Below are positions 1 to 8,766 of a stretch of 64,000 bases of DNA, piece after piece; position 1 is the first letter of the stretch, and every line of letters starts with the position of its first letter. The DNA is taken from contig NZ_CP034449.1 in the NCBI RefSeq assembly GCF_003952425.1, positions 6,560,001-6,624,000 on the forward strand, in the 5' to 3' direction. Both the position numbers and the translations under genes were made by a program. The DNA comes from Mesorhizobium sp. M2A.F.Ca.ET.046.03.2.1 (GTDB taxonomy: Bacteria; Pseudomonadota; Alphaproteobacteria; Rhizobiales; Rhizobiaceae). The notes under the pieces are model-generated. The model was not told the DNA's origin, ran no database searches, and was given only the letters and a program-made list of their open reading frames with translations.

Positions 1-1
1 C

Positions 2-958
2 GGGATGCTCGCTGGCGCCTACCGCGCGGGCAAGCTGCCGCATGCGCTGATCTTTGCCGGGCCGCTCGGCATCGGCAAGGCGACGCTGGCGTTCCATCTG
101 GCGCACCATCTTCTGAAATATCCGGATTTCAGGACGGCGCCCGACACGCTTGCCGTTCCCGATCCGGCGTCCCCACTGTTTCGCCAGATCGCCACCGGCG
201 CGCATCCGGGCGTGCTGCATCTGACGCGCCCCGCCAACGACAAGATCAAGAGCTTCAAGACGGTGCTGACCGTGGACGAAATCCGCAGGGTCAGCCGCTT
301 CCTGTCAATGACTTCGCATGATGGCAGCTACCGTGTCGTCATCGTCGACCCGGCCGACGACATGAACACCAACGCCGCCAATGCCTTGCTCAAGAATCTC
401 GAGGAGCCGCCGGCGCGCACCTTGTTCATTCTGATCGTGCACGCGCCGGGCAGCCTGCTGCCGACGATCCGCTCGCGTTGCCAGATGGTGCGGCTCGCGC
501 CGCTGGCGGCCGACGAGCTGATGGCCGTGCTGGAGAATGTCGAACCGCCGCCGCCGGATGATGCGGCCGCACGCGCGGCGCTCGCCGAGCGGGCAGGGGG
601 CAGCGCGCGCAACGCCATCCTGCTCACCCAATATGGCGGGCTGGAGATCGCCGGCGCGCTCGACGCACTGGTGACGGCCGGGAAGCCCGACATTGCCGGC
701 GCCCACCGCCTCGCCGAGGCCGTGGCGGGACGCGACCAGGCGATCCAGTTCGACATCTTCAATCGCCGCGCGCTCGATCTGCTTTCGGCCGCCGCCAGCG
801 AAGCGGCGCTGTCCGGCGACCTCGCCAGGGCCAAAACCCTGTCTGAGGCTTGGCAGGAGGCGCTTAACACGATATCTGAGGCCGAGACCTACAATCTCGA
901 CAAGAAGCAGCACGCCCTGACCATGATCGACCGCCTGAATTCTGCGATGCGAATGTGA
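2..958 (+). CDS. holB: DNA polymerase III delta' subunit (5' end outside window)
   Basis: This is the clamp-loader delta' subunit, which helps load the beta sliding clamp at the replication fork. The visible part has an AAA+ P-loop-like stretch (GPLGIGKAT, about 20 residues in), the TVDEIRR region, and the sensor/SRC motif TIRSRCQ, as in delta' proteins. The reading frame is open through the left edge. Family members are somewhat longer at the N-terminus, so the ATG at 5 is probably internal and the true start lies outside. The zinc-binding cysteine cluster of E. coli delta' is not visible. The gene leads a run of + strand housekeeping genes (metG, tatD). Seen: motifs and open frame. Inferred: 5' truncation by the window. 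Confidence 0.93.
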   Translation, partial: GMLAGAYRAGKLPHALIFAGPLGIGKATLAFHLAHHLLKYPDFRTAPDTLAVPDPASPLFRQIATGAHPGVLHLTRPANDKIKSFKTVLTVDEIRRVSRFLSMTSHDGSYRVVIVDPADDMNTNAANALLKNLEEPPARTLFILIVHAPGSLLPTIRSRCQMVRLAPLAADELMAVLENVEPPPPDDAAARAALAERAGGSARNAILLTQYGGLEIAGALDALVTAGKPDIAGAHRLAEAVAGRDQAIQFDIFNRRALDLLSAAASEAALSGDLARAKTLSEAWQEALNTISEAETYNLDKKQHALTMIDRLNSAMRM

Positions 959-1085
959 CGGCCCGTTCGATGCATGCCGTTGGCCCACTTTCGGGCGGCC
1001 TGCATTGGCCTCGGGATGGCAATCGACGTTCCGATGCGATATCCACCGCCACAACTCACATTCAGATATTCATGACGGTTCATTC

Positions 1086-2630
1086 ATGTCACGCGACACA
1101 TTCTACATCACGACCGCGATCTCCTATCCGAACGGCAAGCCTCATATCGGCCATGCCTATGAGCTGATCGCCACCGACGCGCTTGCCCGCTTCCAGCGGC
1201 TCGACGGCAAGGACGTGTTCTTCCTGACCGGCACCGACGAGCACGGCATCAAGATGCTGCAGACGGCGCGCAAGGAAGGCATCGCGGCGCGCGAGCTCGC
1301 CGACCGCAATTCGGCCGAGTTCAAGCGCATGGCGAGCGCGCTGAACGCTTCCAACGACGATTTCATCCGTACCACCGAGGAGCGGCATTATGCGTCCTCC
1401 CAGGCGATCTGGAAGGCGATGGCCGCCAATGGCGACATCTACAAGGGTGGCTATGCCGGCTGGTATTCGGTGCGCGACGAGGCCTATTACGGCGAGGAGG
1501 AGACCGAGGTCCGCGCTGACAATGTGCGCTACGGGCCGCAGGGAACGCCTGTCGAATGGGTCGAGGAGGAAAGCTATTTCTTCCGCCTGTCGGCCTATCA
1601 GGACAAGCTCATCGCGCTCTACGAGAGCCAGCCCGATTTCATCGGTCCGGCCGAGCGTCGCAACGAGGTGATGAGCTTCGTCAAATCCGGGCTGAAGGAC
1701 CTGTCGGTCTCGCGCACCACCTTCGACTGGGGCGTGCCGGTGCCTGGCGACGAGAAGCATGTGATGTATGTGTGGGTCGACGCCTTGACCAACTACATCA
1801 CCGGCATCGGCTATCCCAATGAAAACGATGATAAATGGCGTTTCTGGCCAGCCGACGCGCACATCATCGGCAAGGACATCGTGCGCTTCCACGCGGTCTA
1901 TTGGCCGGCGTTCCTGATGTCGGCGGGAATTCCGCTGCCGAAGCGCGTCTTCGGCCACGGCTTCCTGTTCAACCGCGGCGAGAAGATGTCGAAGTCGGTC
2001 GGCAACGTCATCGACCCGTTCACGATGGTGGACCATTACGGCGTTGACCAGGTGCGCTATTTCTTCCTGCGCGAGGTGCCGTTCGGTCAGGACGGCAACT
2101 ACAGCCATGAGGCGATCGTCAACCGCACCAACGCGGATCTCGCCAATGGCCTTGGCAATCTGGCGCAGCGGTCGCTGTCCATGATCGCCAAGAATTGCGG
2201 CGGTGCGGTGCCGAAGCGCGACGAGCTGGCGGAGGCCGATACGGCGATCCTCGACCAGGCGATCGAAGCGCTGGCCGTTTCGCGCCGGGCGATGGCGGAG
2301 CAGGGCATCCATCTGGCGTTGGCCGCGATCTTCGGCGTGGTGGCGGAAGCGGACCGCTATTTCGCTTCCCAGGAGCCGTGGGCACTGAAGAAGACCAATC
2401 CGGAGCGGATGGAAACGGTCTTGTGGACAACGGCCGAACTGGTGCGACGCGTGGCACTCCTTTGCCAGCCCTTCATTCCGGGATCGGCGGCCAAGCTGCT
2501 CGACCTGCTGGCCGTGCCTGCGGGCAAGCGTGCTTTCGAGCACATCCATGCCGACCAAGCGCTGGTGCCCGGCGCCGCGTTGCCGGCGCCGGAGGGCGTG
2601 TTCCCGCGTTATGTCGAGCAAGGCGCCTGA
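1086..2630 (+). CDS. metG: methionyl-tRNA synthetase
   Basis: Charges tRNA-Met with methionine in the cytoplasm. The class I signatures are clear: HIGH at residues 20-23 (PHIGHAYE) and KMSKS at 300-304. At 514 residues it is the short form without the C-terminal dimerisation/tRNA-binding extension, as usual in alphaproteobacteria. The ATG at 1086 (MSRDTFYI) was chosen over an in-frame start 27 codons upstream because family members begin right before the catalytic Rossmann strand. The Shine-Dalgarno is weak. The stop overlaps the tatD start (TGATG at 2628-2632), so the two are translationally coupled. Confidence 0.97.
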   Translation: MSRDTFYITTAISYPNGKPHIGHAYELIATDALARFQRLDGKDVFFLTGTDEHGIKMLQTARKEGIAARELADRNSAEFKRMASALNASNDDFIRTTEERHYASSQAIWKAMAANGDIYKGGYAGWYSVRDEAYYGEEETEVRADNVRYGPQGTPVEWVEEESYFFRLSAYQDKLIALYESQPDFIGPAERRNEVMSFVKSGLKDLSVSRTTFDWGVPVPGDEKHVMYVWVDALTNYITGIGYPNENDDKWRFWPADAHIIGKDIVRFHAVYWPAFLMSAGIPLPKRVFGHGFLFNRGEKMSKSVGNVIDPFTMVDHYGVDQVRYFFLREVPFGQDGNYSHEAIVNRTNADLANGLGNLAQRSLSMIAKNCGGAVPKRDELAEADTAILDQAIEALAVSRRAMAEQGIHLALAAIFGVVAEADRYFASQEPWALKKTNPERMETVLWTTAELVRRVALLCQPFIPGSAAKLLDLLAVPAGKRAFEHIHADQALVPGAALPAPEGVFPRYVEQGA

Positions 2631-3424
2631 TGCTGGTCGACAGCCACTGCCATCTCGACTTTCCGGACTTTGCCGAGGAGCGGGCGGCTATCGTCGCCCG
2701 CGCCCTCGCCGCCGGGGTAGGCCGCATGGTCACGATCTCGACGCGCGTGAGGCGCTTTCAGCAGATCCTTGAAATCGCTGAAACTTTCAACGAGGTCTAT
2801 TGCTCGGTCGGCACTCATCCGCACAATGCGGCGGAAGAGCTCGACGTCACCGCCGACGAGCTGGTCCGGCTTTCCGGTCACCCAAAGGTCGTGGCGATCG
2901 GCGAGGCCGGACTGGATTACCACTATGACAAGGCGCCGCGCGATGCGCAGGCGCAAGGTTTTCGCACCCATATCGCCGCTGCGCGCCGGACCGGCCTGCC
3001 GCTGGTCATCCATGCGCGCAATGCCGACGACGACATGGCGTCGATCCTCGAGGACGAGACAGGGAAGGGCGCCTTCCCCTTCATTCTGCACTGTTTTTCG
3101 TCTGGACGCAGGCTGGCCGAAGTCGGCGTGGCGCTGGGCGGCTATGTCTCCTTCTCCGGCATCCTGACCTTCAAGAATTCCCCCGAGTTGCGCGCTATCG
3201 CGGCTGATGTTCCGCGTGACCGGCTCCTGGTCGAGACCGACGCGCCCTACCTCGCGCCGATCCCGCATCGGGGAAAACGCAACGAACCGGCCTATGTCAC
3301 GAACACGGCGAAGGTTCTTGCCGAGACCATCGGTGTCAGCGAAACCGAGATCGCCGATATCACCACCGGCAATTTCTTCAGGCTGTTCACCAAGATGCCG
3401 CGTCCGGACATGGCGCGGACATGA
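2630..3424 (+). CDS. tatD: TatD family metal-dependent deoxyribonuclease
   Basis: A 264-residue TIM-barrel hydrolase of the TatD family, with 3'-5' exonuclease/DNase activity in characterised members. The N-terminal metal motif is [11 protein letters not shown] (HxH), the middle carries GEAGLDYHY, and the C-terminal ETDAPYLAP signature is present. The start overlaps the metG stop and the stop overlaps the next start (ATGA at 3421-3424), so holB-metG-tatD-hydrolase look like one transcript, an order common in Rhizobiales. Family assignment is firm. The cellular substrate is not evident from the sequence. Confidence 0.94.
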   Translation: MLVDSHCHLDFPDFAEERAAIVARALAAGVGRMVTISTRVRRFQQILEIAETFNEVYCSVGTHPHNAAEELDVTADELVRLSGHPKVVAIGEAGLDYHYDKAPRDAQAQGFRTHIAAARRTGLPLVIHARNADDDMASILEDETGKGAFPFILHCFSSGRRLAEVGVALGGYVSFSGILTFKNSPELRAIAADVPRDRLLVETDAPYLAPIPHRGKRNEPAYVTNTAKVLAETIGVSETEIADITTGNFFRLFTKMPRPDMART

Positions 3425-4242
3425 GCGACCGGCTGCGCTTCACCGTCCTTGGCTGCGGCTCATCGCCCGGCACGCCCCGCATCACCGGCGATTGGGGCAA
3501 TTGCGATCCCGCGAATCCGAAGAACCGGCGCATGCGCACGGCGGCCCTGGTCGAGCGGATTGCCGCCAATGGCGCGCGCACCACGGTCGTCATCGACACC
3601 GGACCGGATTTCCGCCAGCAGATGCTGATGGCTTCGGTCCGGCGTATCGACGCCGTCGTCTATACCCATCCGCATGCCGACCATATCCATGGCATCGACG
3701 ATCTGCGCGGCTTTGTGCACGACCAGCGGCACAGGATCGACATCCACGCCGACGAACCGACGATGGAGCGGCTGCGCCAGGCCTTCGGCTATTGCTTCGA
3801 GACGCCGCCCGGCAGCTCCTATCCGCCGATCGTCAAGGCTCATATCATCGATCACGCGAGACCGGTGGTGATCGAAGGCGAGGGGGGCGCCCTCGCCTTT
3901 GAGCCGCTGCCGCAGATCCATGGCGATATCATTTCGCTGGGCTTCCGCATCGGCGGGCTTGCCTACTGCCCGGATATCAGCGATTTCCCGGTCGCCACCG
4001 CCGAGCGGTTGCTGGGCCTCGACATCCTGGTGCTCGACGCGCTGCAATACAACACCCATCCCAGCCATCTGTCGCTCGGCCAGGCTCTGGGCTGGATCGA
4101 GAAACTGGCTCCGAACAAGGCCGTGCTGACGCATATGCACGTGCCGCTGGACTACGCCGTGGTGATGGCCGAGACGCCGGAGCACGTGGCGCCGGCCTAT
4201 GATGGCATGGTGGTTGAAATTCCTTACGAGTCAGAGCGATAG
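3421..4242 (+). CDS. MBL-fold metal-dependent hydrolase, PhnP-like
   Basis: A 273-residue metallo-beta-lactamase-fold protein of the PhnP/COG1235 type. The binuclear zinc motif HPHADH is at about residues 82-87, preceded by DTGPDFR and followed by further candidate ligands (QIHGDI, DALQYN, LTHMHVPLDY). PhnP itself is a cyclic phosphodiesterase, but no phn genes are nearby, so that activity is only a possibility. It overlaps tatD by 4 nt and ends the tight + strand cluster. Confidence 0.88.
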   Translation: MSDRLRFTVLGCGSSPGTPRITGDWGNCDPANPKNRRMRTAALVERIAANGARTTVVIDTGPDFRQQMLMASVRRIDAVVYTHPHADHIHGIDDLRGFVHDQRHRIDIHADEPTMERLRQAFGYCFETPPGSSYPPIVKAHIIDHARPVVIEGEGGALAFEPLPQIHGDIISLGFRIGGLAYCPDISDFPVATAERLLGLDILVLDALQYNTHPSHLSLGQALGWIEKLAPNKAVLTHMHVPLDYAVVMAETPEHVAPAYDGMVVEIPYESER

Positions 4243-4476
4243 CGGCGACTCTCAGCCAGTATCGCAGCCCGTCATTCCTGCGTTTGGCTGGTAGCTCGAA
4301 TTCGCGAGGCGGCGCACGCAGCCAGTCCACAGAGTTTGTCGCCAATGGCGCCAATGGCGAGCCGCGGCAATTCTCGGAGTGAGTAATACGCAAGTTCCAT
4401 AATCTATCTTATGCGACTTATGTTCGGATGGCGCCGTGCCGCAATCTCAGCCCGACCGCCCTTCCTCGCAGCCCTA
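4243..4476. other. gene-poor region around the dif-like site
   Basis: The first part of the 598-bp gap between the PhnP-like hydrolase and the ureohydrolase. It contains a short CGCCAATGG tandem duplication (about 4341-4359) and the dif-like site, and I see no convincing gene. The + frame running 4411-4821 has no signal peptide, motif or good start and looks like a shadow. The rest of the gap is occupied by the broken minus-strand small gene. Confidence 0.5.
4392..4419. other. candidate dif/XerCD-like recombination site
   Basis: A 28-bp element built like a Xer site: 11-bp arms around a 6-bp centre. On + the left arm is AAGTTCCATAA (4392-4402), the centre TCTATC (4403-4408) and the right arm TTATGCGACTT (4409-4419). 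The arms are inverted repeats with 9 of 11 matches. Read on the - strand, the first arm holds TCGCATAA and the other begins TTATG, as the XerC and XerD arms of bacterial dif sites do. It lies in a 598-bp gap next to two frameshifted genes. Layout and sequence were seen. Function is inferred. Confidence 0.4.
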
Positions 4477-4721
4477 TCACTGCAGATCCGACAACTCGTC
4501 ATCGAGGATCAGCGCCTGCCGGGCCGTCGCGTCGAGCGCGCAGCTGACCATGATGCTGCTCTGGCGATCGGTGTTGACGGTTTCGGCGGACGCTTCCGCC
4601 GCGCATCGCGCGTTGCGATAAGCGCTGCCTTGTCCGAAGCCCGTAATTTCTCCCCGGCCGTTGCCAGCGACAAGGTGGCAAGGAGCAAAGTACAAACCGC
4701 CAGCATCAGAACGCTTTTCAT
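4477..4721 (-). pseudogene. small secreted LprI/DUF1311-like protein, frameshifted
   Basis: From the ATG at 4721 the - strand encodes a clear signal peptide (MKSVLMLAVCTLLLATLSLA) followed by a short mature region ending in ALIATRDAR. That frame then turns Arg/Pro-rich. The neighbouring frame, open to 4477, continues sensibly with CAAEAS, IMVSC and ALDATARQAL. Joined near 4610-4620 the product is about 82 residues with the pattern RDxxC, then SxMxxxC, then TxR, as in the LprI/DUF1311 family of small periplasmic proteins. One base appears to be missing. Signal peptide and frame switch were seen. Family and pseudogene status are inferred, and a sequencing error is the alternative. Confidence 0.42.
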
Positions 4722-4840
4722 CGCTGTAGCCCCACTGTGTTGCGCGAGACGGGAATTGTCGCAAAACTCCGGGCTGAAGCAACTACCCGGCCCCTGGCTG
4801 CCGCCGACCCGCGGCGTATAACAATGAAAGCATCCGGAAA

Positions 4841-5756
4841 ATGACCGCTTCCTTTCTCGGCTTTCCCAATTACCTCCCTGACAGCCGCGTGCCGCGAGCC
4901 GTGGTCTTCGGAGCTGGTCACGGAAGCACCTATCGTGGGAAGGACAGCAGTGGCTACGCCGAGGCCGCCAACGCCATCCGCACCGCCAGCCAGGGCGATG
5001 CCCCGCTGGTCGAGCACTGGGATTTCGATCTCGGTGGCCCATTGTTCAATGGCGGATCGGGCAGCTGCACCGACACCGGCGACATCTTGACCATCATGCA
5101 TGACAATGATGGCAACCGGGCCCGGATCGAGGCAAGGACACGCGAGATCCTGTCCCTGCCGGCCGTGCCGATCATGCTTGGCGGTGACGATTCCGTCGTC
5201 ATTCCGTTCCTTGCGGGCTTTGCCGACCGTGGACCCACCTGGATCCTGCAGATCGACGCCCACATCGATTGGCGCGACGAGGTGAATGGCGGTCGATACG
5301 GCTATTCGAGCCCGATGCGGCGGGCGAGCGAGATGGCCCATGTCGCCGGCATGGTGCAGGTCGGCCTGCGCAGTCGGCAGCGCACGTCTCGCGGAAATCG
5401 AAGCGGCGCGGCGCTATGGCAGCCGGTTCGTCACAGCGCGCGAGGTTCACGCCCACGGCGTCGAAGCTGCTTTGCAGCACATTCCGGAAGGAGCGCGTGT
5501 CGTCGTCACCCTAGACTGCGACAGCCTCGATCCCTCGATCATGCCGGGCGTGGCGGCGCGCACGCCCGGCGGCGTCAACTATACACAAGCGACCGACCTG
5601 ATCGCGGGCCTCGGCAAGCGGGCCAGGATCGCGGGGTTCGACCTCGTTGAACTCTACCCACCCGCCGATATTGACGGCCTGTCGGCGCTGACCGCGGCGC
5701 GGCTTCTCGTCAATGCGATAGGTGCGATCGTGCGGCAGCCACGCTGGGAGGGCTAG
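4841..5756 (+). pseudogene. agmatinase/arginase-family ureohydrolase, frameshifted
   Basis: The first frame (4841 to about 5375) encodes the N-terminal half of a ureohydrolase (GHGS, GGDD, IDAHIDW). The second frame (about 5375-5756) resumes at VGSARLAEIEAARRYG and carries TLDCDSLDPS and the C-terminus. The break falls in GLR|VGSAR, where homologues usually read LRxVGSAR, and a loss of two bases would explain it. The joined length, about 304 residues, is normal for the family, which hydrolyses guanidino compounds to urea with two manganese ions. The first metal ligand is unusual: GGDDS in place of the common GGDHS (codon 117). Specificity cannot be assigned. It may be a true pseudogene or an assembly error. 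Confidence 0.72.
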
Positions 5757-5774
5757 CATCGGAAGAAGCCGGAG

Positions 5775-6185
5775 CTAGAAGAACCGTTCGAGAAATGCCG
5801 CCGTCACGTCCGAGATGCCGACGATCTTGTTCGTCGCCTGGCGGTAGAATTTGAAATTGAGCTCGATCTCGGGCCGGCCGTCCTTCCAGTCCCTGAAGCG
5901 CTTGAGCTCATTGCGGCCCAGCCGTTTCGTCGCCAGGGCGGTACGGCGGACTGAGACACTGACCCGCGGCGTCTGCCGTTCGAGATCGGGACGCCTGGGT
6001 GTGGCCTCCGATGAGGTCACGACGCCGCGCGCGATCAGCCCCTGCCCGCCTTCGTTCTCGCTGGCGAACAGGAAGATGACGTCGCCTTCCGCAATGCGCT
6101 TGCCGCCATACATGGTTTTCTGGGCGGCGAAGACGAAGGTTTCCGCCTGCGGGTCCTCGATCTCGGCCTTGATCGCGTACGCCAT
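5775..6185 (-). CDS. conserved hypothetical protein, PUA/EVE-like
   Basis: A 136-residue soluble protein with no signal peptide. The pattern GDVIFLFASENEGGQGLIARG resembles the core of PUA-superfamily EVE/ASCH folds, which bind modified nucleotides in RNA or DNA, followed by a basic segment (RRTALATKRLGRNELKRFRDW). The ATG at 6185 is 3 nt after the aldose epimerase stop (6189-6191), so the two are probably co-transcribed. Fold assignment rests on pattern only and no function can be claimed. Confidence 0.6.
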   Translation of the reverse strand: MAYAIKAEIEDPQAETFVFAAQKTMYGGKRIAEGDVIFLFASENEGGQGLIARGVVTSSEATPRRPDLERQTPRVSVSVRRTALATKRLGRNELKRFRDWKDGRPEIELNFKFYRQATNKIVGISDVTAAFLERFF

Positions 6186-6188
6186 TGC

Positions 6189-7064
6189 CTACGGTTCCCG
6201 GCTGAGGCCGATCCGGTAGCTCAGGACGCGCCGGGTACCCGGCTCGATCAGCATGACGCCAGGCTTGCCGGTGAACTCGCCGTCGAAATCGACGGGACTG
6301 GCGATGCCGTGCCAGGGCTCGATGCACAGGAAAGGCGCGCCGCCGGGCTTGGACCAGATGCCCAGCTCGTTGAAGCCCTGCCATGACATCTCGATCGCCG
6401 GCCCGCGCTCGGCGGCGTAGCGCACGCTGTTGCTCACCGGCTTGTCGAGAATGACGGCGTCGTCGACGAACAGTTTTTCGGACAGCGGCAGCGTCTTTCC
6501 CTGGATGGGCGTCGGTTGCGGGGCCGGCAGCAGCAGGCCGTCCTTCAGGCGGCGGACCGGCGCCGGCTCATTCTTGGCGAAGGTCAGCCGATAGGCTTCC
6601 TTGGGCAGTTCCGGCAGCAGCGGCCAGTTGAACGCCGGATGCGCGCCGATCGAGGCCGGCAGCGGCTCGTCGCCGGTATTGGTGATCTCGAAGGTCACGC
6701 CAAGCTGCCGGGACGTCAGCTCGTAGCCGATGGCCAAGCGAAAGGCGAAGGGGTAGTGCGTCCGCGTTTCGGCGTTATCCGACAGCACCAATGTGCAGGA
6801 GGTCGGCCCCTGCTCCGCCCAGGCAAAGCGCCGGTCGCGGGCAAAGCCGTGCTGCGTCATCGGATAGGTTTGGCCGCGATGGCGGAGCTGATCGCCCTTC
6901 AGGCGGCCGACGATCGGGAACAGGACCGGCGAGTGGCGCCGCCAGGCGGGGCCTGCCTGCCACAGAAGCTCGGTGCCGTCGCCATCGCGCAGCGAGACCA
7001 GCTCGGCCCCCTGCCCGACGATGGTCGCCGAGATCCCCTCAGCGTTAAGCGTCACCTGTTCCAT
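6189..7064 (-). CDS. aldose 1-epimerase family protein (LacX-like)
   Basis: A 291-residue galactose-mutarotase-fold protein. Visible motifs are QHGFARDRRF near residue 70, the catalytic-type IGAHPAFNWPL near 140 and CIEPWHGIASP near 250, matching the LacX/YihR-like branch of aldose epimerases. Such enzymes interconvert sugar anomers in the cytoplasm. It is the first gene of a two-gene - strand unit with the PUA/EVE-like protein. Family is firm and the sugar is unknown. Confidence 0.88.
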   Translation of the reverse strand: MEQVTLNAEGISATIVGQGAELVSLRDGDGTELLWQAGPAWRRHSPVLFPIVGRLKGDQLRHRGQTYPMTQHGFARDRRFAWAEQGPTSCTLVLSDNAETRTHYPFAFRLAIGYELTSRQLGVTFEITNTGDEPLPASIGAHPAFNWPLLPELPKEAYRLTFAKNEPAPVRRLKDGLLLPAPQPTPIQGKTLPLSEKLFVDDAVILDKPVSNSVRYAAERGPAIEMSWQGFNELGIWSKPGGAPFLCIEPWHGIASPVDFDGEFTGKPGVMLIEPGTRRVLSYRIGLSREP

Positions 7065-7175
7065 TGCGTCCTCGCGGTTGGCTGGTTGGGCCGGCAGGCT
7101 AGCAAAAGGCCGCGCGTGAACTCAAGCTCGGCAGGCAGATCCACCTTGGTCGTGGACGCTTTGGGCGCGGTCGAC

Positions 7176-7204
7176 AAAAACGGCCGGAGGTTTCCCTCCG
7201 GCCG
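7176..7204 (-). terminator. rho-independent terminator of the Bax inhibitor-1 family gene
   Basis: A perfect 10-bp stem (CGGCCGGAGG with CCTCCGGCCG) with a 4-nt loop. On the - strand it is followed by a run of five T (7180-7176). It lies 37 nt past the stop of the membrane protein gene at 7241. Confidence 0.88.
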
Positions 7205-7240
7205 CGCCGAGGTCAGCAGTGTTGCCTGCTACGGCCCGGA

Positions 7241-7957
7241 CTATTCGCGCTCGCCGGTGAAATTCAGGAGCAGCTGGAAGATGTTGATGAAGTTCAGATA
7301 AAGCGAGAAGGCGCCGAAGACGGCGAGCTTCTGCTGCGATTCGGCATCGAAATTCTCGGCATACTGCTCCTTGATGGTCTGCGTGTCCCAGGCGGTGAGG
7401 CCGACGAAGACAGCGATGCCGATCACCGAGATGGCGAATTGCAGCGCGGTCGAGCCGAGGAACAGGTTGACTAGGCTTGCGATCACCACGCCGATCAGGC
7501 CCATGATCAGGAAGGACGAGAACTGCGTCAGGTCGCGCCTGGTCGTGTAGCCGTAGAGGCTGGTGGCGCCGAACATCGTGGCGGCGATGAAGAAGGTGCG
7601 CGCGATGCTGGTCGAGGTGAAGACCAGGAACACCGAGGCGAGCGACAGGCCCATGACGGCGCAGAAGGCCCAGAACATCGTCTGCGCGCTCGCGGCCGAC
7701 ATGGTCTGCATCTTGAAAGAGAAGAGCATGACGAAGGCGAGCGGCGCCAGCATCACCACCCATTTCAGCGGGCTGGAGAAGATCGGCACGTAGAGCGCCG
7801 GTGTCGAGGCCACGAAGAAGGCGACGAGGCCTGTGACGACGAGACCGAGGCCCATATAGTTGTAGACGCGCAGCATGTGCTTGCGCAGGCCCTCGTCATA
7901 GACGGCTCCGGCCTGGACGCCGGCGCCCATTCGGTATCCCAGATTGGGGCTGTTCAT
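7241..7957 (-). CDS. Bax inhibitor-1 / YccA family integral membrane protein
   Basis: A 238-residue protein with about seven hydrophobic helices after a short soluble N-terminus, and the family signatures FGATSLYGYTTRRDLT and FVGLTAWDTQTIKEQY. BI-1/YccA proteins sit in the inner membrane and modulate FtsH in E. coli; some act as pH-sensitive calcium leak channels. The ATG at 7957 has an AAGGAG Shine-Dalgarno 6 nt upstream. It is probably monocistronic and ends at the terminator at 7176-7204. Confidence 0.93.
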   Translation of the reverse strand: MNSPNLGYRMGAGVQAGAVYDEGLRKHMLRVYNYMGLGLVVTGLVAFFVASTPALYVPIFSSPLKWVVMLAPLAFVMLFSFKMQTMSAASAQTMFWAFCAVMGLSLASVFLVFTSTSIARTFFIAATMFGATSLYGYTTRRDLTQFSSFLIMGLIGVVIASLVNLFLGSTALQFAISVIGIAVFVGLTAWDTQTIKEQYAENFDAESQQKLAVFGAFSLYLNFINIFQLLLNFTGERE

Positions 7958-7992
7958 CAGGTTCTCCTTGGTTCTCAGTAGAGGGTCTGTTT

Positions 7993-8766
7993 TCAGTAGA
8001 GAGTTCTGGCGAGTTTTTCGGCGGCACGGTCGAGGCTGCGGGCGTCGCCGCGGCCGACCACCGCATAGGCGACCTCGCCGATCTGGAAATAGGCGGTTGA
8101 GATGTCGTCGGCGGGCGCGACCGTCGGCTTCACGACGTCGAACGTGCCCGGCCTGATGGCGAACAGCGAGACGAGGCCGAGGTCCCTGGTCTGGACCGCC
8201 ATCTCGACGCTCGGCCCGAATTGCGAGGGATAGACCTGGACGTCGCGGATCTTCCAGTCGTCGGGCAGCGACGGCATTACGATTGCGGTGGCCGCGCGGA
8301 TCTCATCGGCATCGTAGCCCGGCGCTTCCCGCTGCGAGGGCATCGTCTCGCGCATCAAGGTCGTCCGGTGCGCTCTCACCGCATCCTCGACATAGGCCGG
8401 TGGCTGCGTCGAGGCGACCACCTTGGTCACCGCGATCGGCCCGAAAATGCCGTTGGCAAGCCAACCCGCCGCGACCAGCACGGCCGCGGCGGCGGCGCGC
8501 TGCAGCACGATAAGCATCCGCCCCCTGGCAAGGGCTCTTTCCAGCCGCCGCGCCGCTTCGGTCGTGGCCGGACGCGCCGTGCCGACGGGGCCGGCAAGCG
8601 CGACGCGCAGTTCGTCACGCGTCCTCAGGTCCGACATCACGCGCGCCGCCGCTTCCGGGCGCGCGGCGAGGTGCGCCTCGACCTCGATGCGGCGGGCGAC
8701 ATCCAGCTGGTCGTCTACATAGGCGTCGAGATCGGCATCGGTTACGGGGTCGACAATGACGGTCAT
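7993..8766 (-). CDS. anti-sigma factor (transmembrane, no zinc motif)
   Basis: A 257-residue protein encoded immediately after, and overlapping by ATGA (8763-8766), an ECF sigma factor. The N-terminal 50 residues (DADLDAYVDDQL, EAHLAARPEAAA) look like an anti-sigma domain, but the HxxxCxxC zinc ligands are absent. One membrane helix (AAAVLVAAGWLANGIFG, about 92-108) separates it from a periplasmic C-terminal domain of about 150 residues. Inferred role: holds the sigma factor at the membrane until an envelope signal arrives. The signal is unknown. Confidence 0.85.
   Translation of the reverse strand: MTVIVDPVTDADLDAYVDDQLDVARRIEVEAHLAARPEAAARVMSDLRTRDELRVALAGPVGTARPATTEAARRLERALARGRMLIVLQRAAAAAVLVAAGWLANGIFGPIAVTKVVASTQPPAYVEDAVRAHRTTLMRETMPSQREAPGYDADEIRAATAIVMPSLPDDWKIRDVQVYPSQFGPSVEMAVQTRDLGLVSLFAIRPGTFDVVKPTVAPADDISTAYFQIGEVAYAVVGRGDARSLDRAAEKLARTLY

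Noticed and set aside
1089..2621. 510-codon open frame on - across metG
   Set aside because: Antisense shadow of metG.
4411..4821. 136-codon + frame in the 4.2-4.8 kb gap
   Set aside because: No ribosome site, no motif, and it opposes a - strand frame with a clear signal peptide.
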